In this document: positions 23,111 to 33,225 of the stretch, piece by piece
How positions within the stretch are numbered: the stretch's first letter is position 1
How the letters are laid out: every line of letters starts with the position of its first letter
Assembly: GCA_027886185.1 (NCBI GenBank)
Contig: WOAB01000563.1
Span: 2,480,001-2,544,000 of the forward strand
Source of the DNA: Rheum nobile
Lineage: Eukaryota > Streptophyta > Magnoliopsida > Caryophyllales > Polygonaceae
Direction of reading: 5' to 3'
DNA length: 64,000 nucleotides
Made by a program: the position numbers and the translations under genes
The notes under the pieces: generated by a model
The model's input: the letters and a program-made list of their open reading frames with translations, nothing else
Databases searched by the model: none
Told to the model about the DNA's origin: nothing

Positions 23111-23130
23111 GTATCCGATTTCTAGTAGTG

Positions 23131-23767
23131 TTCGAGTAACACGATAATGAAGTTATGATTACATTATATTTAGTATAACTGATATTCGAATAATACAATA
23201 ATGAAGTTAGGATTACATTAAACTTAGTATAGCCAATATTCGAATAATACAAAGGATTACATTACACTTAGTATAGCGGATATTCGAATAATACGATAAT
23301 GAAGTTAGGATTACATGACTTAGTATAACCGATATTCGAATAATGCGATAATGAAGATAGAATTACACTATATTTAGTATAGCTGATATTCAAATAATAG
23401 GATAATGAAGATAAAATTGATTTTTCTTTAAAAACAAAACTAAAGAAATGGGATACCAATACACCCATTACAAGGGGTACGGCCGTACGGGCAAACCTCT
23501 CATATGCGTGAACAAGGGTCACATGCACGTGTTACGTATGCGTGCCTAAAATGAAGTTAGGATTACATTAGACTTAGTATAACCGATATTCGAATATTAC
23601 GATAATGAAGATAGAATTATATTATATTTAGTATAGCTGATATTCGAATAATAGGATAATGAAGATAGAATTGATTTTTCTTTAAAAACAAAACTAAAAA
23701 AATCAGATACCAATACACCAATTACAAGGGGTACGGGCAAACGTCTCATATGTGTGAACAAGGGTCA
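23131..23767. repeat. Right part of the ~55-bp array with a higher-order duplication
   Basis: The array interrupted at 17345 resumes here with about six units (GGATTACATTA, CTTAGTATA, GATATTCGAATAATACGATAATGAAG). A larger block recurs: AATTGATTTTTCTTTAAAAA, then ACCAATACACC, ATTACAAGGGGTACGG and GTGAACAAGGGTCA appear at about 23414-23522 and again at about 23669-23767. The second copy is cut at 23767 by the next insertion, and its continuation CATGCACGTGTTACGTATGC resumes at 25254. Confidence 0.8.
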
Positions 23768-24317
23768 TGATAGCGAGTGGACCCACCACAACGGCTCAGC
23801 CGCCGAACCCACAGATAGCCACCTGTGAACCCGAGAGGGAACCCACCCGCGATCGTGTCTGTAGACCGTGACCCCAACCAATGGCCCTCCTGGGCACAGA
23901 TGTCCCAGACAAACTAGTTGTTGGAGAGGGGAATCGAATCCGCGACCTCCCTTTAACATGCAGGTTTCCCAATACATGTTACCAATTGAGCTGCACTTTT
24001 ATGATAGCGAATGGAACCCCACAACGGCTCAGCCGCCGAACCCACAGGTAGCCACATGTGAACCCGAGAGGGACCCCACCCACGATCAGGTCTAGCTCAA
24101 TTGGTAACATGTATTGCGAAAGCTGCATGTTAAAGGGAGGTCGCGGGTTCGATTCCCCTCTCCAACAACCAATCTGCATGGGACATATGTGCCCAGGAGG
24201 GCCATTGGTTGGGTTCATGGTCTGCAGACCTGATCGCGGGTGGGGTCCCTCTCAGGTTCACAGGTGGCTACCCGTGGGTTCGGCGGCTGAGCCGTTGTGG
24301 GGTTCCATTCGCTATCA
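23768..24317. repeat. tRNA-derived SINE-like copies in inverted arrangement
   Basis: Three copies are visible: one on minus (23768-23997), a truncated one on minus (24002-24089) and one on plus (24093-24317). The plus copy starts TAGCTCAATTGGTAACATG, a tRNA A-box-like word, and has the B box GCGGGTTCGATTCCCC, then a 3' body (GGGCCATTGGTTG, GGTTCGGCGGCTGAGCCGTT) ending TCGCTATCA. Outer ends are TGATAGCGA and TCGCTATCA, so the block folds back on itself. Pol III promoter-like boxes imply a SINE origin (inference). A functional tRNA is unlikely because the acceptor stem is missing. Confidence 0.75.
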
Positions 24318-25049
24318 TGTGGTGGTAGAGGAACGCGAGCGAGGATGTCGTTGGTGGTGGAAGTAAAGGAGATGATGTGGTGGCAAAGGGTGGAGGTTCC
24401 AATCTGGGGAAGTCGTCGTCATCATGCTGGTATGAGTGTAGAAGGAGAATGAGAATGGGAAAATTGGTACCAATTTGATGCGGGGTCAGCCGCGGGGTGC
24501 CCGATCTTGACGCCAAGGACTCGATTGAGGGAGAAGAAGAGAAGAAACAACAAAGGAAGTTAGAAAACTGAAATGAACAAAGATAAACAAGAGAGATATA
24601 GGGAGAACCGAGAGATGCAATGGAGAAACCCAAGGAGCTCGAAGGTCTCCAAGAACCAAACCAAATGCACAACCAACCCTTCCTTCTACAATCTCACACA
24701 ACGATGGACGGATCCAAAGAGCATGAGAAGGAGGCAAATGAAGCCTACGAACACCAATCTTATGGAGGAGATTGACATAACGCAAGTCAGCCAAGCTATA
24801 ATGGAATCAACCTTGAGAAGCCTCTCCTTGAGAGCTCTCATTCCCATTGAAGGGAGAATAAAAAATCTCTTCTTTGATAATCTGAAAAAACTGACTTGGA
24901 ATACAATAACTTTGGCCTTAAATACTCCCTAGAGACACAGCCCAACACAAGCCCAAAAGGCCCAAGTAAGGCATCCCAAAAATAGTCTTAAAACACACTT
25001 AAAACAAAGCAACTAGGACAAGTCTTCGGCTAGCCCACATGGCCTTTAC
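24318..25049 (-). mobile_element. Probable gypsy LTR fragment, minus strand
   Basis: Read on the minus strand, this follows a polyprotein C-terminus and includes AATGGGAATGAGAGCTCTCA, a pyrimidine-rich segment and then CCCCGCATCA followed by AATTGGTACCAA near 24465. The order (end of pol, then a long non-coding AT/GC-mixed stretch) fits a 3' LTR, but no second LTR is present, so its exact limits are unknown. Confidence 0.45.
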
Positions 25050-25247
25050 TCAAGCAATGATGGCTTGAAAGGTCACCAACGTCCTTAGTATAGGCTCGGT
25101 GAAGTCCTCAACTAGGGCGGGTTTCCTTGAGAAATGAAGGCTTGCCAAGTTCTCTAGCTCCTCTTGCATGCGCTTGGCTTGAACTCTTGTGAGTGGATCA
25201 TCTTCCCTTGTGTGCATCTTAGGTGAAGCCTCAGATGCTCCCGCATC
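25050..25247 (-). pseudogene. C-terminal tail of a retroelement polyprotein
   Basis: An open minus-strand frame from 25247 to the TGA at 25050-25052 contains DPLTRVQAKRMQEELENLAS. The pattern G/D-P-x-T-R-x-x-A-K-x-M-Q is commonly seen at the end of plant gypsy polyproteins. The upstream part is missing because the fragment begins at the insertion border. Confidence 0.5.
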
Positions 25248-25253
25248 AGGTCA

Positions 25254-26059
25254 CATGCACGTGTTACGTATGCGTGCCTAAAATAAGTATATTTAGCAAA
25301 AATATGTAATTGTATCTAGCTTCTCCGATCTATGAATTACGAAACTCATTGATTGTAACTAGAGATTTGAAGTGTAGCCAGATCCAAAGACAAAGAGCAA
25401 TGATTGGTCACTATCAAGTCTTTTACTTGCCACGGTGGGAAGTTAGATTGTGCTCATCATCAATTAATAAAGAATAGCTCATATCTAGCTAGCTAGCTAT
25501 AGCAACAGTTAATTGCTTGTACCTAATTCAAATTCTCCAAGACTAGAGGGTCCATTTCACAATTTCATCGCTGGAAATGCCACCAAAACAGCTACCTGCA
25601 GCCACCTCCTGTGCCTTAAGTTTCTTAAATTCCGTCTTCAAACACTCGTTATCACCTAACTAGCATATTTTTTTTTATCTTCCTAATCATAACATATACT
25701 ATACATCATGGGGTTATAGATTAGTTCACCTAGAAAAGGATGTGTTATCAAAGTTAATGATGACAAATTATGCCAGTTAATTAATGTGCAGCAGCTTAAA
25801 CGCGTTTGAGTAGCCAAGAAGAGAAAGGAAGGATAGGGATGAATGGGCAAGTAAGAAGAGGTGAGCATCATGATTCATGAGTTAGAGCCCCACATTACAT
25901 AAAGTGATGCATGTCACAAGAATATGTTACTTGCATCCTTTATAATCACATCCTGCCCTGAAACCCCTTCTTACAACTGCACAACTTGTTAGATTGATCC
26001 TTTCTCTTATCTTCTTCTTTGTTCCACTCCACAAGCTAAGTAGGTAGCAGGAGAAAGAT
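25254..26059 (+). promoter_or_regulatory. Upstream region of the DNA glycosylase gene
   Basis: This starts with the continuation of the neighbouring repeat block (CATGCACGTGTTACGTATGC) and then AT-rich DNA. TTTATAATCACA at 25939-25950 is a TATA-like candidate about 115 bases before the ATG. The leader after it is pyrimidine-rich (TTTCTCTTATCTTCTTCTTT). A TAGC microrepeat lies near 25487. No open frame of note is present. Confidence 0.45.
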
Positions 26060-27845
26060 ATGTGCTTCTCAAAGTTGAGCAGCGGATATCACAACTCCAG
26101 CGCTGATCACATGGATGAGGTTGCGCGGGGCGTGCGCAGGATCAATGGCAGGCCTGTCCTGCAGCCCACCTGCAACCGCGTCCCGCCTCTTGAACGTCGC
26201 AATTCCCTTAAGAAAGCGTCGCCTGCCGCCGCAAGGAAAGCCACGAGGCCTTCTCCCAGCCCTCCAATCTCTCCCAAGACTCCATCGCCTAAGCAACCAT
26301 CTACTCGCGGGCTGAAAAACTCCCCGCCCCCAGCTGGGAGCATAACAAGGGAGCAACTTGCAAATATGCAGGAGCAGAGGAAGATCAAAATTGCACATTA
26401 TGGAAGGACGACAACTACAAGTTGGGCTAACAAGCAAGTTGTTCCTGTTCATTCGTTGACCACCTTGCCGGATGCTGCCAGGGAGGACAACAGATGCACT
26501 TTCATCACTCCTAATTCAGGTTTTTGCATCGCAAAATTTTAGTTTCCGTCTTATACTTCCTCAACTTGTGAGTTAAGTTGTCTGTATATCTGGGCAGATC
26601 CTATATATGTTGCATATCATGATGAAGAATGGGGAGTTCCTGTTTATGATGACAAGTAAGGAAATTTTAGCTCTACTCTCTGTTTTTTATGCCCATGCTT
26701 TGCAAGTAATGGTAGATGATTATACTCATATGACAAATTTTGTGATCCATGACAATTGTGCAGAATGCTGTTTGAGCTGCTGGTGCTTACAACAGCCCAA
26801 GTAGGATCGGATTGGACAGCAGTTCTCAAGAAAAGGCTACTTCTGAGGTGAGATTATAGTTTTTTTTTCCTATATTTCAATGGCACCAATTGTCTTAGGA
26901 CTAAATTTGTTGATCTTCTGCTTCTGGGTTTTCAGAGATGCCTTTGCAGGGTTTGATGCACAAGTGGTAGCAGGTTTTAAAGAAAGAAAGATTGCATCAA
27001 TCATCCATGATTATGATATAGAATTGTGCCAAGTCAGGGGAGCTGTTGACAATGCTAACCAAATCCTCAAGGTAAAACATTTCTCTTCATAAGAGATGAG
27101 TTCCATTGCAATGTTCTTAGTTCTGTTTAACCAAGATGAACTTGTAAAAAATGTACTAGTAGAGAAATTCTTGTACCATGCTTTCTGCATAAATTATTTA
27201 TATAGCTTTGCAAAAGCATAAATTTGACTTATCTCTTCATGGGAAAATGAAAAAAAAATAGAGAATCTGAGTCAATGATCTAGTAAGTCTACCCTGATGT
27301 CATGTCTTTTGTATCTTGTACCATGCTTTCTGCATAAATTATTTATATAGCTTGCAAAAGCATAAATTTGACTTATCTCTTTCTATAAGGTATTATAAAT
27401 AAAAGTGAGCAAAATAGACGGTCCAGTTCGACGTGAAAACATCATTCAAAAAAATGGTTTGTTGAGGAATAAACAATTATATTTGATGCTAACATCTTCT
27501 CTGTCATGAATAAGATGGAAGATGTAATTACTTAATTTTGGTTATGGGTTTTGGGTATAATGACAGATAAAGAGGGAATTTGTGTCATTGAGCAACTACT
27601 TGTGGAGATTTGTGAAGAACAAGCCAATGTGCTCAAACTACAAGACATGGCAAAAAGTGCCTGTGAAGACCTCCAAATCAGAAGGCATAAGCAAAGATTT
27701 GGTGAAGAGAGGGTTCAGATTCGTTGGGCCTGCTGTGATCCACTCCTTCATGCAAGCTGCTGGCCTCACCAATGACCACTTGCTGACGTGCCCTAGCCGT
27801 CTCCGCTGCTCCCAACTGCAAACTCAACAACCCACAGATCAATGA
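26060..27845 (+). CDS. DNA-3-methyladenine glycosylase I (TAG, HhH family), 5 exons
   Basis: Base-excision repair enzyme that removes 3-methyladenine from alkylated DNA. Exons 26060-26519, 26598-26655, 26764-26847, 26936-27071 and 27567-27845 join to 1,017 nt, giving 338 residues; all introns are GT-AG. Residues 1-145 are a basic, Pro/Ser-rich plant extension of low complexity (SPSPPISPKTPSPK), perhaps for nuclear targeting. The TAG domain follows: YHDEEWGVP (160-168), MLFELLVL, SDWTAVLKKR, then RFVGPAVIHSFMQAAGLTND near the end. The zinc site of bacterial TAG is conserved as Cys146, His161, His317 and Cys321. Thr182 aligns with the substrate-contacting Glu38 of E. coli TAG; plant relatives I recall also lack Glu there. 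The copia nest begins 48 bases after the stop, so the 3' untranslated region is interrupted. Confidence 0.93.
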
Positions 27846-27893
27846 ACAAAGTCGAGGAGAAATTGTGTATCAAAATGAAGATGTTGGTAGTAC
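27846..27893 (+). other. Remaining 3' flank of the glycosylase gene before the copia insertion
   Basis: Only 48 bases separate the TGA from the left copia LTR. No polyadenylation signal is obvious in it. The flank presumably continues at 47818, beyond 19.9 kb of nested elements. Confidence 0.7.
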
Positions 27894-28058
27894 TTATAAT
27901 TTTAGAGAAGGGAAAAGATTTGTGAAAAATAATCCCATATTGATTTCTTTCATTGAATAGGATATTTATGGTTACAGGAAGAATATTATCTTGTGTAAAA
28001 GATAGATATTAAAACAGTATATAGAAACACTAAATATCTACAAGATATTATCTTGATA
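27894..28058 (-). repeat. Copia 3' LTR (about 165 bp)
   Basis: Matches 47653-47817 along its length, with words such as GATTTCTTTCATTGAATAGG and AAAAGATAGATATTAAAACA. The purine-rich run GATGGGGAG just inside it on the minus strand (28059-28072) is the polypurine tract. Confidence 0.85.
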
Positions 28059-28065
28059 CTCCCCA

Positions 28066-29402
28066 TCAAGTTAGTGCATGAGGATCAATGATGCCCAACT
28101 TGCAAAGAACAAACTCAAACTGCACCTTTCCTAGTGCCTTAGTGAACATATCCGCTCGTTGGTTTGCTGTGGTGACATAATGAGTGACAATATTGCCCGA
28201 TTGGACCTGATCTCGCACAAGATGACAGTCAATCTCAATATGCTTGGTATGCTCATGAAACACTGGATTGGCAACAATATGTAAACTGCCTGGCTATCGC
28301 AGAAAAGACTCATGGGAGTTGTATGCTGAACACCCAGTGACTTCAACAATGAATGACTTGAGCCAAATCAGCTCACAGCAGGTGGAGGCCATCGCTCTAT
28401 ATTCAGCCTCAGTTGACGATCTGGAAACAATGACCTACTTCTTAGTCTTCCAAGAGATGGGAGACTGACCCAACATAATAAAGAACCCTGTAACAGATCG
28501 CCTAGTGATCGGACAAGATGCCCAATCTGAATCGCAGAACGCTTGTAACTGAAGCGAACTATGGGAAGACAAGTGTAACCCTTGGCCTGGGTGACCCTTC
28601 AAGTAATGCAGCACCCGGATTGCTGCATTCCAGTGATCGATCGTAGAAGACCGCATGAATTGTGCTAACGTGTGCACAAAATAAGACAATTCCGTACAAG
28701 TACTGGAAAGGTAGATAAGACCACCTACCAGACAACGGTAACGTTTCGGACTGTCAAAGGCCGAACTCTCGGACACTGCGAGGCGATGATGCTGCTCCAT
28801 AGGTAAAGGGGACGGCTTGGCTGCTAACAAGCCCGCCTCAGATAGGATGTCGAGAGTGTACTTCCTCTGAGACAGAAACAACCCAAAGGAGTTGCGAGCG
28901 ATCTCTATCCCAAGAAAGTACTTCAGAGTACCCAAGTCCTTCATGTGAAAACATGAGCTAAGATAGGACTTGAAGCGAGAAATGGCAGCAGGATTTTTCC
29001 CTGCAACAATGAGGTCATCAACGTAAACTAGAACCTGCAGAGTAGTAAGCTCCTGCTGAACTGTATGGCACACAAAATCCTTGAGACGAACCGATGGTTG
29101 TCTGGGCCGTGTACTGTGACGAACAATAGTAAGCTCTTGCTGAGCGGGAGAAGGAGCGACTGCAGAGTCGCTCCCTCTTGCTGGTGGCGCGACCTCCGGA
29201 GAGGCATGGGCCGGTGGAGGAGAGGCCAGGGGATCTGAAGAGGGGCCGGTACTCCCCCTGGTGTCGATCCCGGCCGGTGGGTCGTCATAGACCGCTGGAG
29301 ATGGAGGCGGTGCGGGAGAGGACGATCTCCGAGGAGGCAGAATCTTAAACGAAAAAAGATCTTCAAAAATACAATGTCTCTGCTGATAAAGAACTCTTTC
29401 AT
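28066..29402 (-). pseudogene. Copia reverse transcriptase / RNase H remnant
   Basis: The minus-strand frame 29073-28435 holds the catalytic YVDD motif (VLVYVDDLIVAGKN), KYFLGIEIARNSFGLFLSQR and the SWKTKK segment. A shift leads into 28349-28131 (SLFCDSQAVYIL, the RNase H CDSQ signature) and then 28263-28066 (HIEIDCHLVRDQV, NQRADMFTKAL), the usual copia C-terminus. Upstream of YVDD the sequence jumps from a Pro/Ser-rich linker and VRLKDFVCHTV straight to LTTLQVLVYVDD. The conserved fingers and palm-start region (the part with KARLVAKG and AFLHG-type motifs) is therefore missing through an internal deletion. Confidence 0.9.
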
Positions 29403-29585
29403 CTCGAGATCATAAAGACGCCAACCTCATTTGCCAAGCAGATATCCAACAAACAAGCACTTACGACTGTGAGGTGCAAATTCATCCGGATTGTGGGGGT
29501 TCTGAGTGGCGAAAGATAGACATTCGAACACTCTAAGGGAAGAGCAAGGTGGCGGCTGCCTGTGAAGTACCTCATAGGGTGATCG
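29403..29585 (-). pseudogene. Copia integrase C-terminal segment
   Basis: Minus-strand sequence contains SPYEVLHRQPPPCSSLRVFE and NPHNPDEFAPHSRKCLFVGY, the familiar copia region between the integrase core and reverse transcriptase. It continues across the gypsy insertion into 39793. The last bases GATCG (29581-29585) are the target duplication of that insertion. Confidence 0.75.
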
Positions 29586-32265
29586 TGTAATATCCCTCAA
29601 TTTTTAGTAAAGATATTCGGGTAATTTTTCCCAACCTTCACTAATTAATTATTTCGCTTTCAGTGAAGTTTGGATTTTCTGAAATATCCATGATATCCCA
29701 AATAATTCCTTGAGTGGTATAAAATACATTCAATATATTTTCGGGACTTAGAATATTTGTTTAGATACAAACATATAATTTTCGGGGTTTAATACCCATA
29801 CCAAAATCAATTCCCATATTTCACGCTGCTCGCCGAAAGCACCCGCCGCTCGCCGAAAGCACTCCTGAAAGTGCGCCGGAAGTTGTCGCTGGCTCGAGCC
29901 CCGTGTTGGTCGGATCTCTGCCCCTTCCATGGCTATAAATGGAGCTCGTTGCCTCACTCCTCTTGCTCCCATCTCCCTCTCGGTTGTCTCTCCCGTTCTT
30001 GCTCCTCCGTTGCTCTTTCCATCGGCGACAAGACGAGCGTGTCAGAGCTGCTGCTGTACGGTGGTCATCGTTGCTTCGTGCTCCGGTGGTTGCTGCGACT
30101 GCGTGAAGCCGCCACCGTTGAAGTCGAGCCACTGCTGTGCTCCCTCCCGGCGGCGAAGGCGACCCAGTCAGAGCGCCGAGTTGCTGCCCTCCGTCGTCAT
30201 AGCCGAGATGCTGCGCGTCGTCGTTGAAGCTCCTGTTGGTGGTGTGCTGCTCCGGTGGTCGTTGCTGCGCCGTGCTGCTGCGGTAGCTTCTTCCCCGGCG
30301 AAGCCCAGCCGAGCTCCTCTGTTTCGAGCTTCTCCCGCCGGCGAGCCTGGCGTGGTGCTCCGTCGTTGAGCTGTGGCTGGTGGTGCTCCTCCTCCCGCCG
30401 GCGTTGCCTTCCTCCCCGGCGTCAGCGAGGAAAGCCGGCGAGACCCCCCTGTGCTCCTCTGTTTTGTTCGAAGTGGTGAAGGAGGTGAACAGTAGAGGTG
30501 GGGCCCCCTTTCCTTTGTTTTGTTCTGATGGGCCGAAGGCCCATTTAGCCATCCAGTCCAAATTCAACCCGAAATTATTCGAGCGGTATAATTTCGATCC
30601 TCTTTCGTCCGTATTTTTCTTAGGAAAATTTAATAAATATTTTATGATTTAATATCATAGAAATTTATTAAATATAATTCCTTAAATTCGTCCAGTCATA
30701 TTAATTGATAGATAATTAATTTGTCAGTTAGAACGTGATCGGCTGGATTGCGTGTGGACTCGTACTCTGGTAGGAATATTCTGAAGCTTAAGCCATATCC
30801 TCGGAAATGATATTTTCGGTAGTCGTCTCCTCCAGATTCATCGCCGAATCTATTCCAGGCAAGTGGCGGTTCGCTCTTGCTCATCGTTCCATATTTACAT
30901 TAATTATCAGTTGTTTATCTGAGTAATTAATTTGAAATGATTATTGTGTTTGTCTGGAAATGGTTTTATAAACTGTTTTGAAAATCATATAATAGGTTGT
31001 ACATCTGTTAGAACAACGCTATTATCTGTGATCGCCTTTCGGGCCTTTATGTGGATTTATCCTGTAATTGTTATTGTGCTGTATCTGTGTGGTTAGCACT
31101 GTTAGTTAGGAATGTACTCGGACTTCGTTCGGTCGTTTCTTTATAATCTGGTATCAGGGTGGCTCGTCTCCATCTGGTACTATTCTAAGATCATGATCGG
31201 TCTCTTTCACAAGTGTGTAGAGACAAGACACTTAGCTGGTGTCACAAACCTTCCGGTGTACGTCACTCTCGACGAAATGTATACTAAGATGTGTCGTCCC
31301 AATGGTGGGGTACACATGTAAAAGTCTAATAATGTGATGTGTGGTTTGTAATATAAACCAGATAAGTGCTACTCGACGCACATAATTAATAAACCTTCAG
31401 CGAGTAGTGCATCTAACTTATAATGCAGCTAGGAAAACTCGTCTCGACTTTGATCATAGTACGTTCTCTTTCCAATCTGGATTCGCTGTATGCGATGAGG
31501 TTGGTCGTGAACCGAAGCATCTCAGTCAACTTTTAAATCATTGTTGTATGATTCTGTAACATTCCAGATTTGTCATATTTCCTTAAGACTCAATTCCTTT
31601 GGAGTATTCTTTCGAGTCGATTTCTGTGAAGATTAAGTCTTCCAGAATCTTATCTTGTGCATACCTCTTGTTGTTATTCCGTGAAAGTGCCGCGTTATGT
31701 ATCGTTCCTTCGGTTATTATTCGAGGGACAATGATAGTAAACGGTTACGATCACTCGAACCATTCTGCTTTGTACCCTTGCTAGTCTATTCAAGTAGACT
31801 AACCCACGAACATTGTTCTCCGCATGTGGGCTGGTGTCATCCGTTCGATTCGGCACATCAGATAGAGCGAAGATATGAGGAGACTAGAATGACTATGAAG
31901 ACGACGGTGGTTTTTGGATGTTTTAATAATTTATTTTAATCAGGTTGAGATCCTTGGGCAGGTGATCATTACGATCACAACCCTTTTTGTAATATCTTTT
32001 ATCAGACTTCCGATGTACCTTGTTTAAAGACTTCCGCTGTACTTTGTTTAAACTCTGTGTTTGGCCTATTCGGGATTGGGTTGTAATCCCGTAACTCATG
32101 TTTCATTTGATTGATGTTTTGATTTGAATACTTTGATCATTATGTATCAATTGTATTCCATGAATTGTATTTAAACCGGTAAAGCCTTGGATGACCTTGG
32201 TAAGGAACACTGGGGTCACTGGCGGTAATACCTTTCCAAATGGGTTAAGATTTGGGGGTGTTACA
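29586..32265 (+). repeat. Gypsy 5' LTR, 2,680 bp, with TATA box and GC-rich leader
   Basis: A TATA box (GGCTATAAATGG, core at 29934-29940) is followed by about 500 bases of GC-rich sequence (29940-30480) that is open on both strands. The remainder is AT-rich. Compared with the 3' LTR it lacks 12 bases (GATCCCGACGAA, near 37813) and differs at scattered single sites, for example TTCGGGTAA versus TTCATGTAA near the start. The large two-strand open frames in the GC-rich part are a composition effect and I do not call a gene. Confidence 0.9.
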
Positions 32266-32269
32266 GTTG

Positions 32270-32282
32270 TGGTATCAGAGCC
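32270..32282 (+). other. Gypsy primer-binding site (initiator tRNA-Met)
   Basis: TGGTATCAGAGCC lies four bases after the 5' LTR. It is the standard complement to the 3' end of plant initiator Met-tRNA used to prime minus-strand synthesis. Confidence 0.92.
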
Positions 32283-33225
32283 TAAGGTTTTAAAACGGGT
32301 TTGGGGATTTTACAAACCATTTTCCATTTTTGAAAATGCTTTTAAAGGGCTCTGAATTTTCAAAGTGAATTTTTTTTTTTTTTTTTTTGAAAACATCGTT
32401 CATAGTCATGTCTTCTATATAGTCTGATGTAGTAAGCTTGCTTCTATATCTAGAAAGACTAACTCTATCCTTATCGCCCGAAGGATATGGGTGCATTCCT
32501 TTCTCTTCAGAGGGACTCGGAAGAAGCCGAGATGGCTCCGCCATCTCTAGATAGGCTTGAGTTTTATGTTCCCTCGTCGTGTTTTGAGGTCGGTGAACCT
32601 AGTAGTCCACCCGAGGAGGTGAAGACCGTACTCCCTGAGTCGGTAGTGCTAGTGTCCGACGAGGCCGTGGTTCCTGTGGAAGAGCCTACAGAGGAGCCAT
32701 GTGAGGACACTGAGGATGAAGAAGAGTTGTCAAGGTACGCTAGAGGGTACTATAACGATGATTTCATGATCAAGATGGTTTCCTAAGAGGACCTTGAGTA
32801 AGAGAATCCTGAGGAAGATCCTGAGAAGAAGGACCCCGAGGAAGACCTCGAGGGGCAGGTCCACAAGTCCGATGACTTGGAGCGCTTTTGGTGGGCAGCG
32901 AGGACCCGGGAGTGGAGTTTATCTATCCAAGTCCGGTGTTGTCACCTGAGCGGGAATACTCGCCATTGTCTCCTGCCACTTGGAAGACGATTAGTGCTGA
33001 AGCGCATCGCCAGGTGGATGAGACGGTTGAGCGTGCTCATTGGAGGGCAAGGCCGTGAGAGTCAGTGGGTACACCAGTTGTGGTCCCGACTCAACCAGTC
33101 AGGCCAAGGCCCCAAGTACTAGAGGAACGATTGGAGGCCAAGGTCAGCGCCTTTACGAGATGCGTGTGGCTGATGGACCGAATGCTCCAATTGCTTAAGG
33201 TACTCTATACTTTCATTCTACTCCT
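32283..33225 (+). pseudogene. Decayed gag region of the gypsy element
   Basis: A T24 run occurs near 32369. The plus-strand frame 32487-32786 gives an acidic, Glu/Pro/Val-rich stretch of 99 residues (EEPTEEPCEDTEDEEELSRY), followed by further Glu-rich sequence in another frame. No capsid signature or zinc knuckle is visible between this and the protease, so most of gag appears deleted or scrambled. Confidence 0.5.

Larger units (their letters stand above)
17346..23130. mobile_element. CACTA (Spm-like) non-autonomous transposon carrying host gene fragments
   Basis: The left end reads GACTACTAGAAAA (first base G where CACTA elements have C) and the right end reads TTTCTAGTAGTG, the inverted match. 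A 3-bp duplication TTC lies at 17343-17345 and 23131-23133, the size CACTA transposase makes. Removing 5,785 bp restores one continuous copy of the surrounding tandem repeat (GATATTC joined to GAGTAACACG), which confirms the borders. Both ends carry arrays of GACGC/GCGTC words. No transposase frame is present, so it needs one in trans. Inside are minus-strand exon fragments of four unrelated host genes and a plus-strand LTR-retrotransposon fragment. This is the Pack-CACTA pattern. Confidence 0.88.
23768..25248. mobile_element. Composite insertion with 5-bp target duplication GGTCA
   Basis: The insertion starts TGATAGCG and ends CGCATCA, with GGTCA at 23763-23767 and 25249-25253. Removing it rejoins AAGGGTCA to CATGCACGTG, exactly the sequence of the neighbouring higher-order repeat, so the borders are firm. 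Inside are two kinds of material: tRNA-derived repeats in opposite orientations (23768-24317) and a minus-strand gypsy-type fragment (about 24330-25248). TG...CA ends and a 5-bp duplication fit an integrase product. Which part arrived first cannot be decided here. Confidence 0.65.

Noticed and set aside
24091..24170. Possible tRNA gene (A-box and B-box-like words)
   Set aside because: No acceptor stem pairing or intact cloverleaf is visible and the sequence is repeated in inverted copies; a SINE origin explains it better.
23768..25248. A single simple solo LTR
   Set aside because: TG...CA ends and GGTCA duplications fit, but the left end coincides with the 3' end of a tRNA-derived repeat, so the interior is composite; kept as a composite insertion.
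27888..27896. Clean target duplication for the copia element
   Set aside because: Left flank GTAGTAC and right flank TACGTAC share only short words; I cannot fix a 5-bp duplication.
29821..30567. 248-codon minus-strand open frame
   Set aside because: It lies in the GC-rich leader of the gypsy LTR, is antisense to the element, is low complexity (Arg, Ser, Thr rich) and recurs in the other LTR; open frames on both strands there follow from composition.
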